A DNA stretch of 64,000 bases from SZAS-103 sp036496805. GTDB taxonomy: Bacteria > Pseudomonadota > Gammaproteobacteria > Xanthomonadales > Xanthomonadaceae. The stretch is taken from positions 1-64,000 of the forward strand of contig DASXKN010000032.1 of NCBI GenBank assembly GCA_036496805.1. Direction: 5' to 3'. The number at the start of each line of letters is the position of its first letter. Position 1 is the stretch's first letter. Below the pieces are notes generated by a model. That model made no database searches, was not told where the DNA came from, and was given only the letters and a program-made list of their open reading frames with translations. A program made the translations under genes and the position numbers. Below are positions 14,960-25,909 of this stretch, piece by piece.

Positions 14960-15527
14960 CGCCCTCCCCTGCCGGATCGCCCTGGCGATCCTGCTCGGAC
15001 TGCTATGCACCGGCGCCTGGGCGAAGAAGGCCGATCGCCAGCAGCCAATGGACGCGCACGCCGACCACTTCGACGGCGATCTCAACGACGACGGCGTAAG
15101 CGTCCTCACCGGCGGCGTGGTGATGACCCAGGGCACGCTGGAGATCCGCTCGGACAAGGCGGTGATCACCCGCAAGGACGGCGACATGACCACCGCCGTG
15201 CTGACTGGCGACCCGGTGCACATGAAGCAGCTCGACGAGAACAACGAGCCGATGTACGCCACCTCGCAGCGGCTCGACTACGACATGGTCAACAACATCG
15301 CCGTGCTCACGGTGCACGCCATCGTCAACCAGCCCACGCGCGGGCAGATGCACGGCGAGAAGATCACCTACGACGTGAACAACGGCAAGGTCACCAGCGG
15401 CAACGACGGCACCCAGGTATTCATGCACCTGCTGCCCAAGCCCAAGCCGGGACAGGGCCCTGCACCCAAGGCCGAAGCGCCGCCGCCCGACCTGCCGGCC
15501 GACGCAGCGTCCGGCAAGACGCCCTGA
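14937..15527 (+). CDS. lptA: LPS transport periplasmic protein LptA
   Basis: LptA polymerises into the bridge that carries lipopolysaccharide across the periplasm. The 196-residue precursor has a signal peptide (about residues 1-28, end GAWA) and the OstA/LptA jellyroll opening with QPMDAHADHFDGDLNDDGVS. The C-terminal 35 residues are rich in Pro and Ala, a tail longer than in E. coli LptA. Its ATG lies inside lptC, and its stop shares a base with the lptB start (TGATG). Confidence 0.9.
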   Translation: MSPRKRIDALPCRIALAILLGLLCTGAWAKKADRQQPMDAHADHFDGDLNDDGVSVLTGGVVMTQGTLEIRSDKAVITRKDGDMTTAVLTGDPVHMKQLDENNEPMYATSQRLDYDMVNNIAVLTVHAIVNQPTRGQMHGEKITYDVNNGKVTSGNDGTQVFMHLLPKPKPGQGPAPKAEAPPPDLPADAASGKTP

Positions 15528-16246
15528 TGCTGGTCGCCGCGGGCCTGTCCAAGCGCTACAAGGCGCGCGCGGTCGTCAGCGATTTCGCGCTGACGCTCGA
15601 TGCCGGCGAAGTCGTCGGCCTGCTCGGTCCCAATGGCGCGGGCAAGACCACCTGCTTCTACATGATCGTCGGCTTGGTGCCGGCCGACGCCGGCCGCATC
15701 GAGCTCGACGGCAAGGACGTCACCAGCCTGCCGATGCACGCGCGCGCGCGCCTGGGCATGGGCTACCTGCCGCAGGAGCCGTCGGTGTTCCGCCGGCTGA
15801 CCGTGGCCGAGAACCTCGATGCGGTGCTGGAGCTGCGCCCTGACCTCGACGCCAAGAGCCGCGCACGCGAGCTCGCCTCGCTGCTGGAGGAACTCCAGAT
15901 CGAGCACGTCGCCAACCAGCAGGGCGCCAGTCTTTCCGGCGGCGAGCGCCGGCGCACCGAGATCGCGCGCGCGCTGGCCAGCAAGCCGCGGCTGATGCTG
16001 CTCGACGAACCCTTCGCCGGCGTCGATCCGATCTCGGTCGGCGAGATCCAGAAGATCGTGCGCCACCTGCGCGAACGCGGCATCGGCGTGCTCATCACCG
16101 ACCACAATGTCCGCGAGACCTTGGGAATCTGCGACCGCGCGTATATCCTCAATGCGGGGAGCGTGCTGACGCAGGGCACGCCGGAAGCCATCCTCGCCAA
16201 CCCGGACGTGCGCCGGGTCTATCTGGGCGACGAGTTCCGGCTCTAG
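15527..16246 (+). CDS. lptB: LPS export ABC transporter ATP-binding protein LptB
   Basis: The ATPase of the LptB2FGC extractor. The 239-residue chain has the Walker A GPNGAGKTTCFYMIVGL, Q-loop in YLPQEPSVF, signature SLSGGERRRTEIARAL, Walker B LMLLDEPFAGVDP and switch His in ITDHNVRETL, all matching LptB closely. Its start overlaps the lptA stop. lptF and lptG are not in the window, as is usual for this operon. Confidence 0.95.
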   Translation: MLVAAGLSKRYKARAVVSDFALTLDAGEVVGLLGPNGAGKTTCFYMIVGLVPADAGRIELDGKDVTSLPMHARARLGMGYLPQEPSVFRRLTVAENLDAVLELRPDLDAKSRARELASLLEELQIEHVANQQGASLSGGERRRTEIARALASKPRLMLLDEPFAGVDPISVGEIQKIVRHLRERGIGVLITDHNVRETLGICDRAYILNAGSVLTQGTPEAILANPDVRRVYLGDEFRL

Positions 16247-16369
16247 CGCTGCGGCGCGCCTTCACGATCCGTTCCGCCGGCACACGGCGCCGTGGAAGCC
16301 GTTCGCGATGAAGTCCAGCCTGCCCACCCGACTCTTCGGCCCCGTTCCGCCCTGCGGCCACGGCACGCG

Positions 16370-17803
16370 ATGAAGCCCAGCCTGTCCACGAAGCTTGGGC
16401 AGCAGCTCGCGCTGACGCCGGCTTTGCGCCAGGCGATCCACCTGCTCAGCCTTTCGGCGACCGAACTGGAAAGCGAGATCAACCTCGCGCTGGAGAGCAA
16501 TCCGCTGCTCGAACGCGCCGAGGACAACGACGCCGGCGGTGAAGAGGCGCCCACTGAATCCCCTGTTGCGGAGGTTGCAACAAGCGAAGGCGACGACGCC
16601 GGCGTTTCCGGGAATGAACCAGCGGACGAGGGCATGGCCGACTGGGACGGCGAATTCACATCCGGCCGCGAGCGCCATTCCGGGTCCGACGAGGACGGCG
16701 CCGGCGAGCTCGCCGCGGCGCCCGACAGCCTCCAGGACCATCTGCTCTGGCAGTTGCACCTGACGCCGCTAAGCCCGCGCGAGCGCGGCATCGGCGCCGC
16801 CCTGATCGAAGCGGTCGGCGAGGACGGCTACCTGACCGAATCGCTGGAATCCATCCGCGACGGCCTGCTGCCCGAGATCCATGCCGAACTCGACGAGATC
16901 GGCACCGTCCTGCACCGCGTCCAGCGCTTCGATCCGGTCGGGGTGGCGAGCGCGACGTTGTCCGAGTGCCTGGGCGTGCAGCTTTCGGTGCTCTCGACCG
17001 ATACCCCCGGGCTGCCCCTGGCCCGAAAGCTCGCGGCCGCGCACCTGGAATCGCTGGCGCGGCTTGGCGCCGAACAACTGGCTCGCCAGCTCGGCGAATC
17101 GCCCGAGGCGATGCACGAAGCCGTCGCCCTGCTGCGCTCGCTCGATCCGCGCCCTGGAGGCCAGGTCGCCTCGGCGACGCCCGATTATGTCCAGCCCGAT
17201 TGCGTGGCCTACCGGCAGGGCGGCGTCTGGAAAGTCACCCTGGTCGGCGGACGCACGCCGGCGCTGGCGATCAGCCGCCAGTACGAGGCGCTGATCGCCA
17301 GGGCCGCACGCGACGACGCCAGCTACCTGCGCGGCCGGTTGCAGGAGGCGCGCTGGCTGATCAAGAGCCTGCAGACCCGCGCCGACACCGTGCTGCGGGT
17401 GGCGCAGTCGATCGTCCGCCAGCAGTCAGGCTTCCTCGACTACGGCCCCGAGGCGATGCGCCCGCTGACCCTGCGCGAAGTCGCCGACGAGTTGGGCCTC
17501 CACGAATCGACGATCTCGCGCACCACCACCCGCAAGTACCTGCATACGCCGCGCGGCACCTTCGAGTTCAAGCGCTTCTTCGCCTCGGGCATCGCCAACG
17601 AGGCCGGTGGCGCGGCCTCGAGCACGGCCATCCAGGCGATGATCCGCCGGCTGGTCGAGGCCGAGGATCCGCGCAAGCCGCTGTCCGACGCGCGCCTGGC
17701 CGAGGAGCTCAAGAGCGGCGGCGTGCCGGTGGCGCGGCGCACCGTGGCCAAGTACCGGGAATTGCTGCGGATCGCACCGTCGCACGAGCGGCAGAGGCTC
17801 TGA
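16370..17803 (+). CDS. rpoN: RNA polymerase sigma-54 factor
   Basis: Sigma-54 directs RNA polymerase to -24/-12 promoters that need an AAA+ activator. The 477-residue chain has the glutamine-rich region I (LALTPALRQAIHLLSLSATE), an acidic region II (about residues 45-115), the core-binding region, the helix-turn-helix (LREVADELGLHESTISRTT) and the RpoN box (ARRTVAKYREL) near the C-terminus. The ATG at 16370 gives the standard MKPSL opening; an ATG at 16292 would add 26 unlikely residues. The gene follows lptB, the conserved order in gammaproteobacteria. Confidence 0.95.
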   Translation: MKPSLSTKLGQQLALTPALRQAIHLLSLSATELESEINLALESNPLLERAEDNDAGGEEAPTESPVAEVATSEGDDAGVSGNEPADEGMADWDGEFTSGRERHSGSDEDGAGELAAAPDSLQDHLLWQLHLTPLSPRERGIGAALIEAVGEDGYLTESLESIRDGLLPEIHAELDEIGTVLHRVQRFDPVGVASATLSECLGVQLSVLSTDTPGLPLARKLAAAHLESLARLGAEQLARQLGESPEAMHEAVALLRSLDPRPGGQVASATPDYVQPDCVAYRQGGVWKVTLVGGRTPALAISRQYEALIARAARDDASYLRGRLQEARWLIKSLQTRADTVLRVAQSIVRQQSGFLDYGPEAMRPLTLREVADELGLHESTISRTTTRKYLHTPRGTFEFKRFFASGIANEAGGAASSTAIQAMIRRLVEAEDPRKPLSDARLAEELKSGGVPVARRTVAKYRELLRIAPSHERQRL

Positions 17804-17815
17804 AACCCGGCGCCC

Positions 17816-17852
17816 GTAGCCCGGATGGGCCGTCAACAGCGCATCGGGCTAC
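17816..17852. terminator. hairpin after rpoN
   Basis: GTAGCCCGGATG and CATCGGGCTAC are near-perfectly complementary around a short loop, 12 bases after the rpoN stop. There is no strong T run. The GTAG end and its form also resemble REP-type palindromes, so it may be either a transcript end or a small repeat. Confidence 0.45.
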
Positions 17853-18042
17853 TGCGTCTTTCCGGAATTTTCACGAACGCGCCGGACTTTTCGCACGTGC
17901 ACCAGCGCCCGCGCGGCGCAACAATGGTGCCGGTAGCCGCCCGCCCGAGCCGATCGCATCGCGCCCCTTCCCCAGCGCGCCGAAACTTGCGACTCTGGGC
18001 ATGGCGCCAGCGGCGCCGCAACGTCACCAGCAGGAGAACTTC

Positions 18043-18369
18043 ATGCGCATCGAGACCAGCGGTCACCAGATCGACGTCACCCCGGCATTGCGGGACTACG
18101 TCAACGCGAAGTTCGAGCGCCTCGGCCGATATTCCGATGGCGAGCTCGACATCCACGTGATCCTCAGCGTCGCCAAGGTGCTGCACAAGGCCGAAGCGAA
18201 GATCGGTGCGCCCGGCGCGAGCCTGTTCGCCGAGTGCGAGGCCGACACGATGTACGCGTCCATCGATCTGCTGGTCGACAAGCTCGATCGTCTCCTCGAC
18301 AAGCACAAGGGCAAGCAGACCAAGCACCACCGCGGCGAAGGCGTCGCGCGCAGCGAGTCGTTCGGCTAG
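18043..18369 (+). CDS. hpf: ribosome hibernation promoting factor
   Basis: A 108-residue short-form HPF of the S30AE family, which binds the decoding region of the 30S subunit and promotes inactive 100S ribosomes in resting cells. Landmarks are MRIETSGHQIDVTPALRDYV at the start, the KFERLGRYSDGELDIHVILS strand-helix unit and a basic DKLDRLLDKHKGK helix. The ATG has AGGAGAA eight bases upstream. In many relatives ptsN follows directly; here a palindromic element and then hprK follow instead. Confidence 0.9.
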   Translation: MRIETSGHQIDVTPALRDYVNAKFERLGRYSDGELDIHVILSVAKVLHKAEAKIGAPGASLFAECEADTMYASIDLLVDKLDRLLDKHKGKQTKHHRGEGVARSESFG

Positions 18370-18385
18370 TTTTTGATTGAAGCGT

Positions 18386-18503
18386 GCAAATGATTGAACA
18401 TCCTGTCCAACATTTGCTCGCCATGTCCGGCACATGTCCGGACATGGCTCCGTCGCAGCAGCGTGACCGCTGCTGCGACACGCCGGCCATCCCTGGCCCG
18501 CAC
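18386..18503. repeat. compound four-hairpin element, copy A (hpf-hprK gap)
   Basis: Four consecutive hairpins fill the gap. (1) GCAAATG/CATTTGC (18386-18417), enclosing an inner stem with a TCC loop. (2) CCATGTCCGG/CCGGACATGG (18421-18447), ten perfect pairs. (3) GTCGCAGCAGCG/CGCTGCTGCGAC (18452-18479), twelve perfect pairs with a TGAC loop. (4) GGCCA-TCCC-TGGCC (18485-18498), followed by CGCAC. The same series with different but still complementary stems occurs at 54481-54632. Confidence 0.75.
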
Positions 18504-18532
18504 GTCCTCCCGATCGCCAAGGGTCTTCACCG

Positions 18533-19483
18533 ATGAACCGCATCGCCGCCCGCGAGTTGTTCGAGCAGTTGCGCGAACGGCTCGGCCTGCGCTGGGTGGG
18601 CGGCAAGGCCGGCGAGAACCGCGTCGTCGACGCGACCGCGACCGTGTCGCGGCGGCCCTCGCTGGCGGGCTACCTCAACATCATTTATCCCAACCGCGTG
18701 CAGATCCTCGGCAGCGAGGAACTGTCCTGGCTCGACGGCCTCGACAACCGCCTGCGCTGGGAAACCCTGCAGAAGATCGTCAACTTCAGTCCGCTCGCGA
18801 TGGTGATCAGCAAGGGCCAGGCCTGCCCGGCCGACCTGCGCGAGGCGGCCGAGGATTCGAGCACGCCGCTGTGGGTGTCGCCGCACCGCGGCCACGAACT
18901 GCTCAACCTGCTGCAGTACCACCTCGCGCGCGTGCTCGCGCCGCAGACCACGCTGCACGGCGTGTTCATGGAGATCTACTCGATCGGCGTACTCATCACG
19001 GGTGAGTCAGGTTCGGGCAAGAGCGAACTGGCGCTGGAGCTGATCTCGCGCGGCCATCGCCTGGTCGCCGACGACGCGCCGCAATTCACCCAGATCGCGC
19101 CCGACGTGCTCGACGGCACCTGCCCCGAGCTGCTCCAGGATCTTCTGGAACTGCGAGGACTGGGCGTGCTCAACATCCGCGAGATGTTCGGCGACACCGC
19201 GATCAAGCGGAACAAGTACCTGCGCCTGATCGTGCACCTGCAGCGCCTGCGCAGCGGCGGCGACTCCGACGGCATGGAGCGATTGACCGGCGACGTCGGC
19301 AGCCGCCGCGTGCTCGACCTCGACGTGCCCCAGATCACCCTGCCGGTCGCGCCCGGCCGCAACCTCGCGGTACTGACCGAGGCGGCCGCGCGGCTGCACA
19401 TCCTGCGCATCAAGGGGATCGATCCGGGCGCGGCCTTCCTCGCCCGCCACACCCAGTTCCTGACGCGGGGCGATGGCGCATGA
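18533..19483 (+). CDS. hprK: HPr kinase/phosphorylase
   Basis: A bifunctional enzyme that phosphorylates HPr on the regulatory serine using ATP and removes that phosphate. The 316-residue chain has the N-terminal domain (about 1-130) and a kinase domain with P-loop GESGSGKSELALELI, the following HRLVADDAP with catalytic residues, and the ELRGLGVLNIREMFG signature. It is the first of four or five closely spaced genes (rapZ overlaps by four bases), so it links the PTS to the sigma-54 region. Confidence 0.93.
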   Translation: MNRIAARELFEQLRERLGLRWVGGKAGENRVVDATATVSRRPSLAGYLNIIYPNRVQILGSEELSWLDGLDNRLRWETLQKIVNFSPLAMVISKGQACPADLREAAEDSSTPLWVSPHRGHELLNLLQYHLARVLAPQTTLHGVFMEIYSIGVLITGESGSGKSELALELISRGHRLVADDAPQFTQIAPDVLDGTCPELLQDLLELRGLGVLNIREMFGDTAIKRNKYLRLIVHLQRLRSGGDSDGMERLTGDVGSRRVLDLDVPQITLPVAPGRNLAVLTEAAARLHILRIKGIDPGAAFLARHTQFLTRGDGA

Positions 19484-20385
19484 GCGACGCCAACGCGCCA
19501 TCGAACGCGGTCCAGGCCGGCGAGCGTCCGGTGCTGATCGTGCTGAGCGGGCTCTCGGGCTCGGGCAAGTCGGTCGCGCTGCGCACGCTCGAGGACCTCG
19601 ACTTCAACTGCGTCGACAACCTGCCCGCCGCCCTGCTGCCGGAATTCGTGCGTTCGGTGGCCGCCAGCCGCGATCCGCACCCGCGCGTGGCTGTCGGCAT
19701 CGACGTGCGCAACCGCGACGCCTACCTGACCGAGATGCCGCAGTGGCTGTCCGCGGTCGGCGCGCTCGGCTTCGACCATCGCCTGGTGTTCTTCGACACC
19801 ACCGACCACGTGCTGCTCAAGCGCTATTCGGAAACCCGTCGTCGCCACCCGCTCAGCCGCACCGGCCTGGCGCTGGCCGATGCGATCGCGCTCGAACGCA
19901 AGATGCTCGCGCCGGTGCGCGCGGTGGCCGACCTCATCATCGACACCAGCGAACTGAACGTGCACCAGTTGCGCCGCCAGGTCGTCACCGAACTGGGCAT
20001 GCAGGCGCGGCCGGGGCTGTCGGTGCTGTTCGAGTCGTTCGCCTACCGCCGCGGGTTGCCGGCCGACGCCGACTTCGTGTTCGACGCGCGCGCGCTGCCG
20101 AACCCGCACTGGGACGCGCGCCTGCGCCCGCTCTCCGGGCGCGACGAAGCGGTGCGCGAATACCTGGAGGCGCAGCCCGACGCGCAACGCTTCCTCGCGC
20201 AGGTCATCGCCTTCGTGGACGACTGGCTGCCGCACTTCGAGGGCGGCACCCGCAGCTACGTGACCGTCGCCTTCGGCTGCACCGGCGGCCGCCACCGTTC
20301 GGTCTACCTCGCCGAACAACTGGCGAAACACGTGCGCGCCAGCGGGCGCGAGGACGTGCTGACCTTCCACCGCGAGCTGGAGTAG
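19480..20385 (+). CDS. rapZ: RNase adapter protein RapZ
   Basis: A nucleotide-binding protein of the RapZ/YvcJ family. In E. coli it delivers the sRNA GlmZ to RNase E and so adjusts amino-sugar synthesis. The 301-residue chain has the P-loop LSGLSGSGKSVALRTLEDL, FNCVDNLP, and the C-terminal GCTGGRHRSVY and HRELE ending typical of the RNA-binding domain. The first 14 residues before VLIVLSG are poorly conserved in type, so the start could be slightly downstream. It overlaps hprK by ATGA. Confidence 0.93.
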   Translation: MSDANAPSNAVQAGERPVLIVLSGLSGSGKSVALRTLEDLDFNCVDNLPAALLPEFVRSVAASRDPHPRVAVGIDVRNRDAYLTEMPQWLSAVGALGFDHRLVFFDTTDHVLLKRYSETRRRHPLSRTGLALADAIALERKMLAPVRAVADLIIDTSELNVHQLRRQVVTELGMQARPGLSVLFESFAYRRGLPADADFVFDARALPNPHWDARLRPLSGRDEAVREYLEAQPDAQRFLAQVIAFVDDWLPHFEGGTRSYVTVAFGCTGGRHRSVYLAEQLAKHVRASGREDVLTFHRELE

Positions 20386-20389
20386 GCGC

Positions 20390-20782
20390 ATGTCCGTCGG
20401 CGTACTGCTCGTGACCCACGATGGCATCGGCAGCATCCACCGCGCCGTCGCCGAGCGCCTGCTCGGCAGGTTGCCGCTGGCGGTGGGCGTGTTCGAGTTG
20501 CACTACGACGCGGCACTGGAAACCGCGCTGCCGCAGGCGAGCGCGGCCCTGCGCAAGGTCGATTCCGGCGAGGGCGCACTGGTGCTCACCGACCTCTATG
20601 GCGCCTCGCCCAGCCGTCTCGCGCGGGATCTCTCGCAACTCGGCACGCCGGTGCGGCGGGTGTCGGGCCTGGCGCTGCCGATGCTGCTGCGCGTGCTCAA
20701 CCATTCCGAATGCGGGCTGGACGAACTCGCGCGGATCGCCGTCAGCGGCGCACGCAACGGAGTAGTGGCCGATGACGCCTGA
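20390..20782 (+). CDS. PTS EIIA component, mannose type
   Basis: A 130-residue EIIA of the mannose family: the chain opens MSVGVLLVTHDGIG, with the phospho-accepting His in the HDGIG motif, followed by EGALVLTDLYGASPSRLA. It receives phosphate from HPr. No EIIB, EIIC or EIID gene is next to it, so it probably serves regulation and not sugar uptake. It starts four bases after the rapZ stop and is followed by ptsH. Confidence 0.88.
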   Translation: MSVGVLLVTHDGIGSIHRAVAERLLGRLPLAVGVFELHYDAALETALPQASAALRKVDSGEGALVLTDLYGASPSRLARDLSQLGTPVRRVSGLALPMLLRVLNHSECGLDELARIAVSGARNGVVADDA

Positions 20783-20865
20783 ACCCCGCATGCAGGAAAT
20801 CGACACGCGCGGGCGGCACACTGGCCTGCGCGCTTGCGCACCGTCGATACAACGGAACCGTCACC

Positions 20866-21134
20866 ATGCTTGAACGCGAAATCACCATCACCAACAAGCT
20901 CGGCCTGCACGCGCGCGCATCGGCCAAGCTCGTGCAGGTGCTGTCCGGCTTCCGCTGCGAGGCCTTCCTCGTGCGCAACGGCCGCGAGGTCAACGCCAAG
21001 AGCATCATGGGCGTGCTCCTGCTCGCCGCCGGCGTCGGCAGCATCGTGATCCTGCGCACCCACGGCGAGGACGAGGGCGCGGCGCTCGACGCCGGCGCGG
21101 CCCTGTTCGCGCGCAATTTCGACGAGGGCGGCTG

Positions 21135-21135
<1 letters not shown>
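20866..21135 (+). CDS. ptsH: phosphocarrier protein HPr
   Basis: An 89-residue HPr. The active-site histidine lies in NKLGLHARASAKLV (about residue 15) and the HprK-target serine in AKSIMGVLLLAAG (about residue 46), so both phosphorylation sites are kept. It carries phosphate from enzyme I to EIIA and is the substrate of the neighbouring HprK. The stop and the ptsI start share one base. Confidence 0.93.
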
Positions 21136-22889
<1,754 letters not shown>

Positions 22890-22899
22890 AGGCCGACGC

Positions 22900-23271
22900 C
22901 TACGGGCAGGGCTTCGGCCCGGCCTGCACGGCGCCGAGCAACTTTCCGCTCTGGCGGTCGACCAGCATGAACCACATCCCGGGCCTGACCCAGTCGCCGG
23001 TCTCCGCGTGCGCCTTGCTGTCGTTGCTGCGCGCGAACAGCTTGCCGGTGGGCGAGTCGAGGCGGACGTCGGTCTTGGGGGTGTCGTTCGGATCCACCGT
23101 CCACGTCAGCACCGCGCGGTAGTTCGTCGACGGCTTGCAGTCCGGCGCCGCCGGCGGGTCGAGTTTCAGGGTCACGCCCTCGACGTTGAAGGCATGGGTC
23201 GGCATCGCTGGCGGCTGGTGGTCGCAGGCGGCCAGGGCGAGCACGGTGGATGCAATGATCGGAAGACGCAT
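22900..23271 (-). CDS. predicted lipoprotein, unknown function
   Basis: A 123-residue lipoprotein precursor. A short basic N-terminus, a hydrophobic stretch and the lipobox LALAAC (about residues 11-16) lead to a mature chain with a DPNDTPKTDVRLDSPTGKLFAR strand region of fibronectin-like appearance, ending in a GPKPCP tail. A very strong ribosome binding site (AGGAGG) precedes the ATG. I recognise no family. It is divergent from mgtE and convergent with ptsI. Confidence 0.7.
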   Translation of the reverse strand: MRLPIIASTVLALAACDHQPPAMPTHAFNVEGVTLKLDPPAAPDCKPSTNYRAVLTWTVDPNDTPKTDVRLDSPTGKLFARSNDSKAHAETGDWVRPGMWFMLVDRQSGKLLGAVQAGPKPCP

Positions 23272-23421
23272 GGAACCTCCTTGTCGGGCATGCGAAGACG
23301 GATGCGGGCAGTCGCCATCGACATCGGCGATGATGGCCGCAGGGCCGTTACGCCGGGCTTTGTCGTGGCTGTGATGCGACGCCGGCGCCAGCGATAATAG
23401 CCTGTCTCCCGGAGTCCCCCG

Positions 23422-24786
23422 ATGGCCGAAGCCGCACGCCACGACAAGACCGCGCGCCAGCTCCGGCTGCTGTCGGAAGCGCTGGACACCGGCCGTCTCG
23501 GCCCGGTGCGGCGGCTCGTGAACAGTCTTTCGCCGGCCGAGATCGGCAACCTCCTCGAATCGCTGCCGCCGACCCAGCGCAACGTGGTCTGGGGCCTGGT
23601 CGATCCGGAGGACGACGGCGAGGTGCTGGTGCACGTCGGCGACGAGGTGCGCGAGGGCCTGATCGCGGACATGGACCCGGACGAACTGGTCGCCGCGGTC
23701 GAGGACCTCGACATCGACGACCTCGCCGATCTCGTCGAGGACCTGCCCGACACCGTCATCGACGAAGTGCTCAAGTCGATGGACCGCGAGAACCGCGAGC
23801 GCCTGGAGCAGGTGCTCTCGTATCCCGAGGACAGCGCCGGCCGCCTGATGAATCCGGACGCGATCACGGTACGCGGCGACGTCACCGTGGACGTCGTGCT
23901 GCGTTACCTGCGCCTGCGCGGCGAGTTGCCCGAGCACACCGACCACCTGTTCGTGGTCAGCCGCCGCCACCAGTACCTCGGTCGCGTCGCGCTGACCGCG
24001 CTGCTCACCCACGATTCGGGCACACCGATCAACGAGCTGCTCGACGACGAGCAACCGGCGATCCCGGTGCACACGCCGGCCGGCGAAGTCGCCAACCAGT
24101 TCTCCGACCACGACTGGGTATCGGCGCCGGTGGTCGACGCCAACAACGTCCTGCTCGGCCGCATCACCATCGACGACATCGTCGACATCATCCGCGAACA
24201 GGCCGAGCACCAGGCGATGGGCGCGGCGGGCCTCGACGAGGAAGTCGACCTGTTCGCGCCGATCGCGCGCTCGGCGCGCAGCCGCGCGATCTGGCTGGGC
24301 ATCAACCTGCTGACCGCGTTCCTCGCCTCGTGGGTGATCGGCAACTTCCAGCCGGTGCTGGAGAAGGTGGTCGCCACCGCGGTGCTGATGTCGGTGGTGC
24401 CCAGCATGGGCGGCATCGCCGGCACCCAGACGCTGACGATCATGGTGCGCGCGCTCGCGCTCGGCCAGGTAAGCATGGCCAACCTGATGCCGCTGCTGCG
24501 CAAGGAAGTCGCCGTCGGCCTGGTCAACGGCGTGCTCTGGGCGCTTGCGGTCGGGCTGGTCTCGCTGGGCGTGTACCGCGACCTGCTGCTGTCGATCGCC
24601 TTCGGCGCGGCGATGGTGATCAACCTGTGCATGGCCGCGCTGGCCGGCGTGTTCATCCCGCTGATCCAGAAGCGCATGGGCATCGACCCGGCGCTCGCCG
24701 GCGGCACCATCCTCACCACGGTCACCGATTGCTGCGGCTATGCTTCCTTCCTCGGGCTGGCGTCGCTGCTCCTGCTCCGGCACTGA
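23422..24786 (+). CDS. mgtE: magnesium transporter MgtE
   Basis: A Mg2+-gated Mg2+ channel of the inner membrane. The 454-residue chain has the N-terminal superhelical domain (about 1-130, LSPAEIGNLLESLPPTQRNVVW), two CBS domains (about 135-260), a connecting helix and five membrane helices (about 280-450) with the pore region GIAGTQTLTIMVRALALG. The acidic N and CBS domains close the pore when Mg2+ is bound. A GATAAT -10-like box lies at 23393-23398. Placement after ptsI is typical of this order. Confidence 0.93.
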   Translation: MAEAARHDKTARQLRLLSEALDTGRLGPVRRLVNSLSPAEIGNLLESLPPTQRNVVWGLVDPEDDGEVLVHVGDEVREGLIADMDPDELVAAVEDLDIDDLADLVEDLPDTVIDEVLKSMDRENRERLEQVLSYPEDSAGRLMNPDAITVRGDVTVDVVLRYLRLRGELPEHTDHLFVVSRRHQYLGRVALTALLTHDSGTPINELLDDEQPAIPVHTPAGEVANQFSDHDWVSAPVVDANNVLLGRITIDDIVDIIREQAEHQAMGAAGLDEEVDLFAPIARSARSRAIWLGINLLTAFLASWVIGNFQPVLEKVVATAVLMSVVPSMGGIAGTQTLTIMVRALALGQVSMANLMPLLRKEVAVGLVNGVLWALAVGLVSLGVYRDLLLSIAFGAAMVINLCMAALAGVFIPLIQKRMGIDPALAGGTILTTVTDCCGYASFLGLASLLLLRH

Positions 24787-24858
24787 GAACCCATCGTCAC
24801 GCCGTCGCCACGACGCTGTCCGCAAGCTTCCAACCGAACCGCAAGATCGCCCACCGCC

Positions 24859-25338
24859 ATGCTCAGCAGACTCATCACCCTGATCGTGCTCGCCACCCTG
24901 GTCGGGCTCGTCATCTGGCAATACCGCACGCAGTACGCGGTGCTGGAGCACCACCAGCAAGCGCAGCAGGATGCCGCCTCGGCGCAGGCCGACCAGGCGC
25001 AACTGCAGTGCAACCAGAGCGCGCTGGCCAGGTTCCAGGCCCTGCGGCTCGACGACAACCCGACCGCCAGGCACAAGGGCCATTTCAACCCGACGCTGGA
25101 CCAGTGCTACATCCTGATCGAGAGCTCGGAGAATTCGCTGGACACCGACTGGAAGCACATCACCCTGTACGCCGCCGACGGCAAGGTCTTCGCGAGCTAC
25201 GGCTGGCACAGCGAGAATGGCGAGCAGGCCGCTGACATACCGCCCTACACCTGCGACGTCACCCTGCCTACCGGCGAGCACCGGGCGTGCAAGACCGAGG
25301 CCGACTTCAGGAATCTGGTCGGCGCCTACATGCGCTGA
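24859..25338 (+). CDS. membrane-anchored protein of unknown function
   Basis: A 159-residue protein with one N-terminal membrane helix (about residues 4-22), a glutamine/alanine-rich probable coiled coil (about 27-50) and a periplasmic part with four cysteines (QCNQS, QCYIL, TCDV, ACKTE) that could form disulfides. No family is recognised. It starts 72 bases after mgtE and precedes an SRPBCC gene by 29 bases. Confidence 0.65.
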   Translation: MLSRLITLIVLATLVGLVIWQYRTQYAVLEHHQQAQQDAASAQADQAQLQCNQSALARFQALRLDDNPTARHKGHFNPTLDQCYILIESSENSLDTDWKHITLYAADGKVFASYGWHSENGEQAADIPPYTCDVTLPTGEHRACKTEADFRNLVGAYMR

Positions 25339-25367
25339 GGCGCGGCGGGCAAGACGCGGCGGCGACG

Positions 25368-25883
25368 ATGGCTTCCGACACGAAACAGTTCTTCCTCACC
25401 ACATGCTGGCATCTCGACGCGCCGATCGAACGCGTCTGGGACGCCTTGTCGAAACCTGGGGAATGGCCGCGCTGGTGGCGTTACGTGCGCGCGGTGGAAC
25501 AGCTGGAGCCGGGCGATGCCAAAGGCGTCGGCGCACTGCGCCGCTACACCTGGTCCAGCCGCCTGCCCTACCGCCTTTCCTTCGCCATGCACACGATCGC
25601 GTTGCAGCGGCCGACCTTGATGGAGGGAACCGCCGCCGGCGATCTCGACGGCCGCGGCCGCTGGCCGCTCGAGGCGCGTGGCGACACGACCCGCGTGCGC
25701 TACGACTGGACCGTCGTGGTGGACAAGCCGTGGATGCGCCTGTTCGCACCCCTGCTCGCCCCGGTGTTCGCATGGAACCACGACCAGGTGATGCGCGAGG
25801 GTGGCCTCGGCCTGGCGCGGCATCTGGGCGTCGCGCTGCTGGCCCACGAGGGAACTTCCGCGGCGCCACGCCCCGGCGCATGA
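25368..25883 (+). CDS. SRPBCC-family (polyketide cyclase-like) protein
   Basis: A 171-residue protein with the START/Bet v1-type ligand-binding fold: it opens with FFLTTCWHLDAPIERVWDAL, then PGEWPRWWRYVRAVEQLE, and ends with a long C-terminal helix region (WNHDQVMREGGLGLARHL). This fold binds a hydrophobic ligand; nothing shows which. The ATG at 25368 was chosen because the fold begins eight residues later. An ATG overlapping its stop (25880) could start the next gene. Confidence 0.75.
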   Translation: MASDTKQFFLTTCWHLDAPIERVWDALSKPGEWPRWWRYVRAVEQLEPGDAKGVGALRRYTWSSRLPYRLSFAMHTIALQRPTLMEGTAAGDLDGRGRWPLEARGDTTRVRYDWTVVVDKPWMRLFAPLLAPVFAWNHDQVMREGGLGLARHLGVALLAHEGTSAAPRPGA

Positions 25884-25909
25884 TGGCGCCTCCCGGAAGG
25901 AGCAGTGCG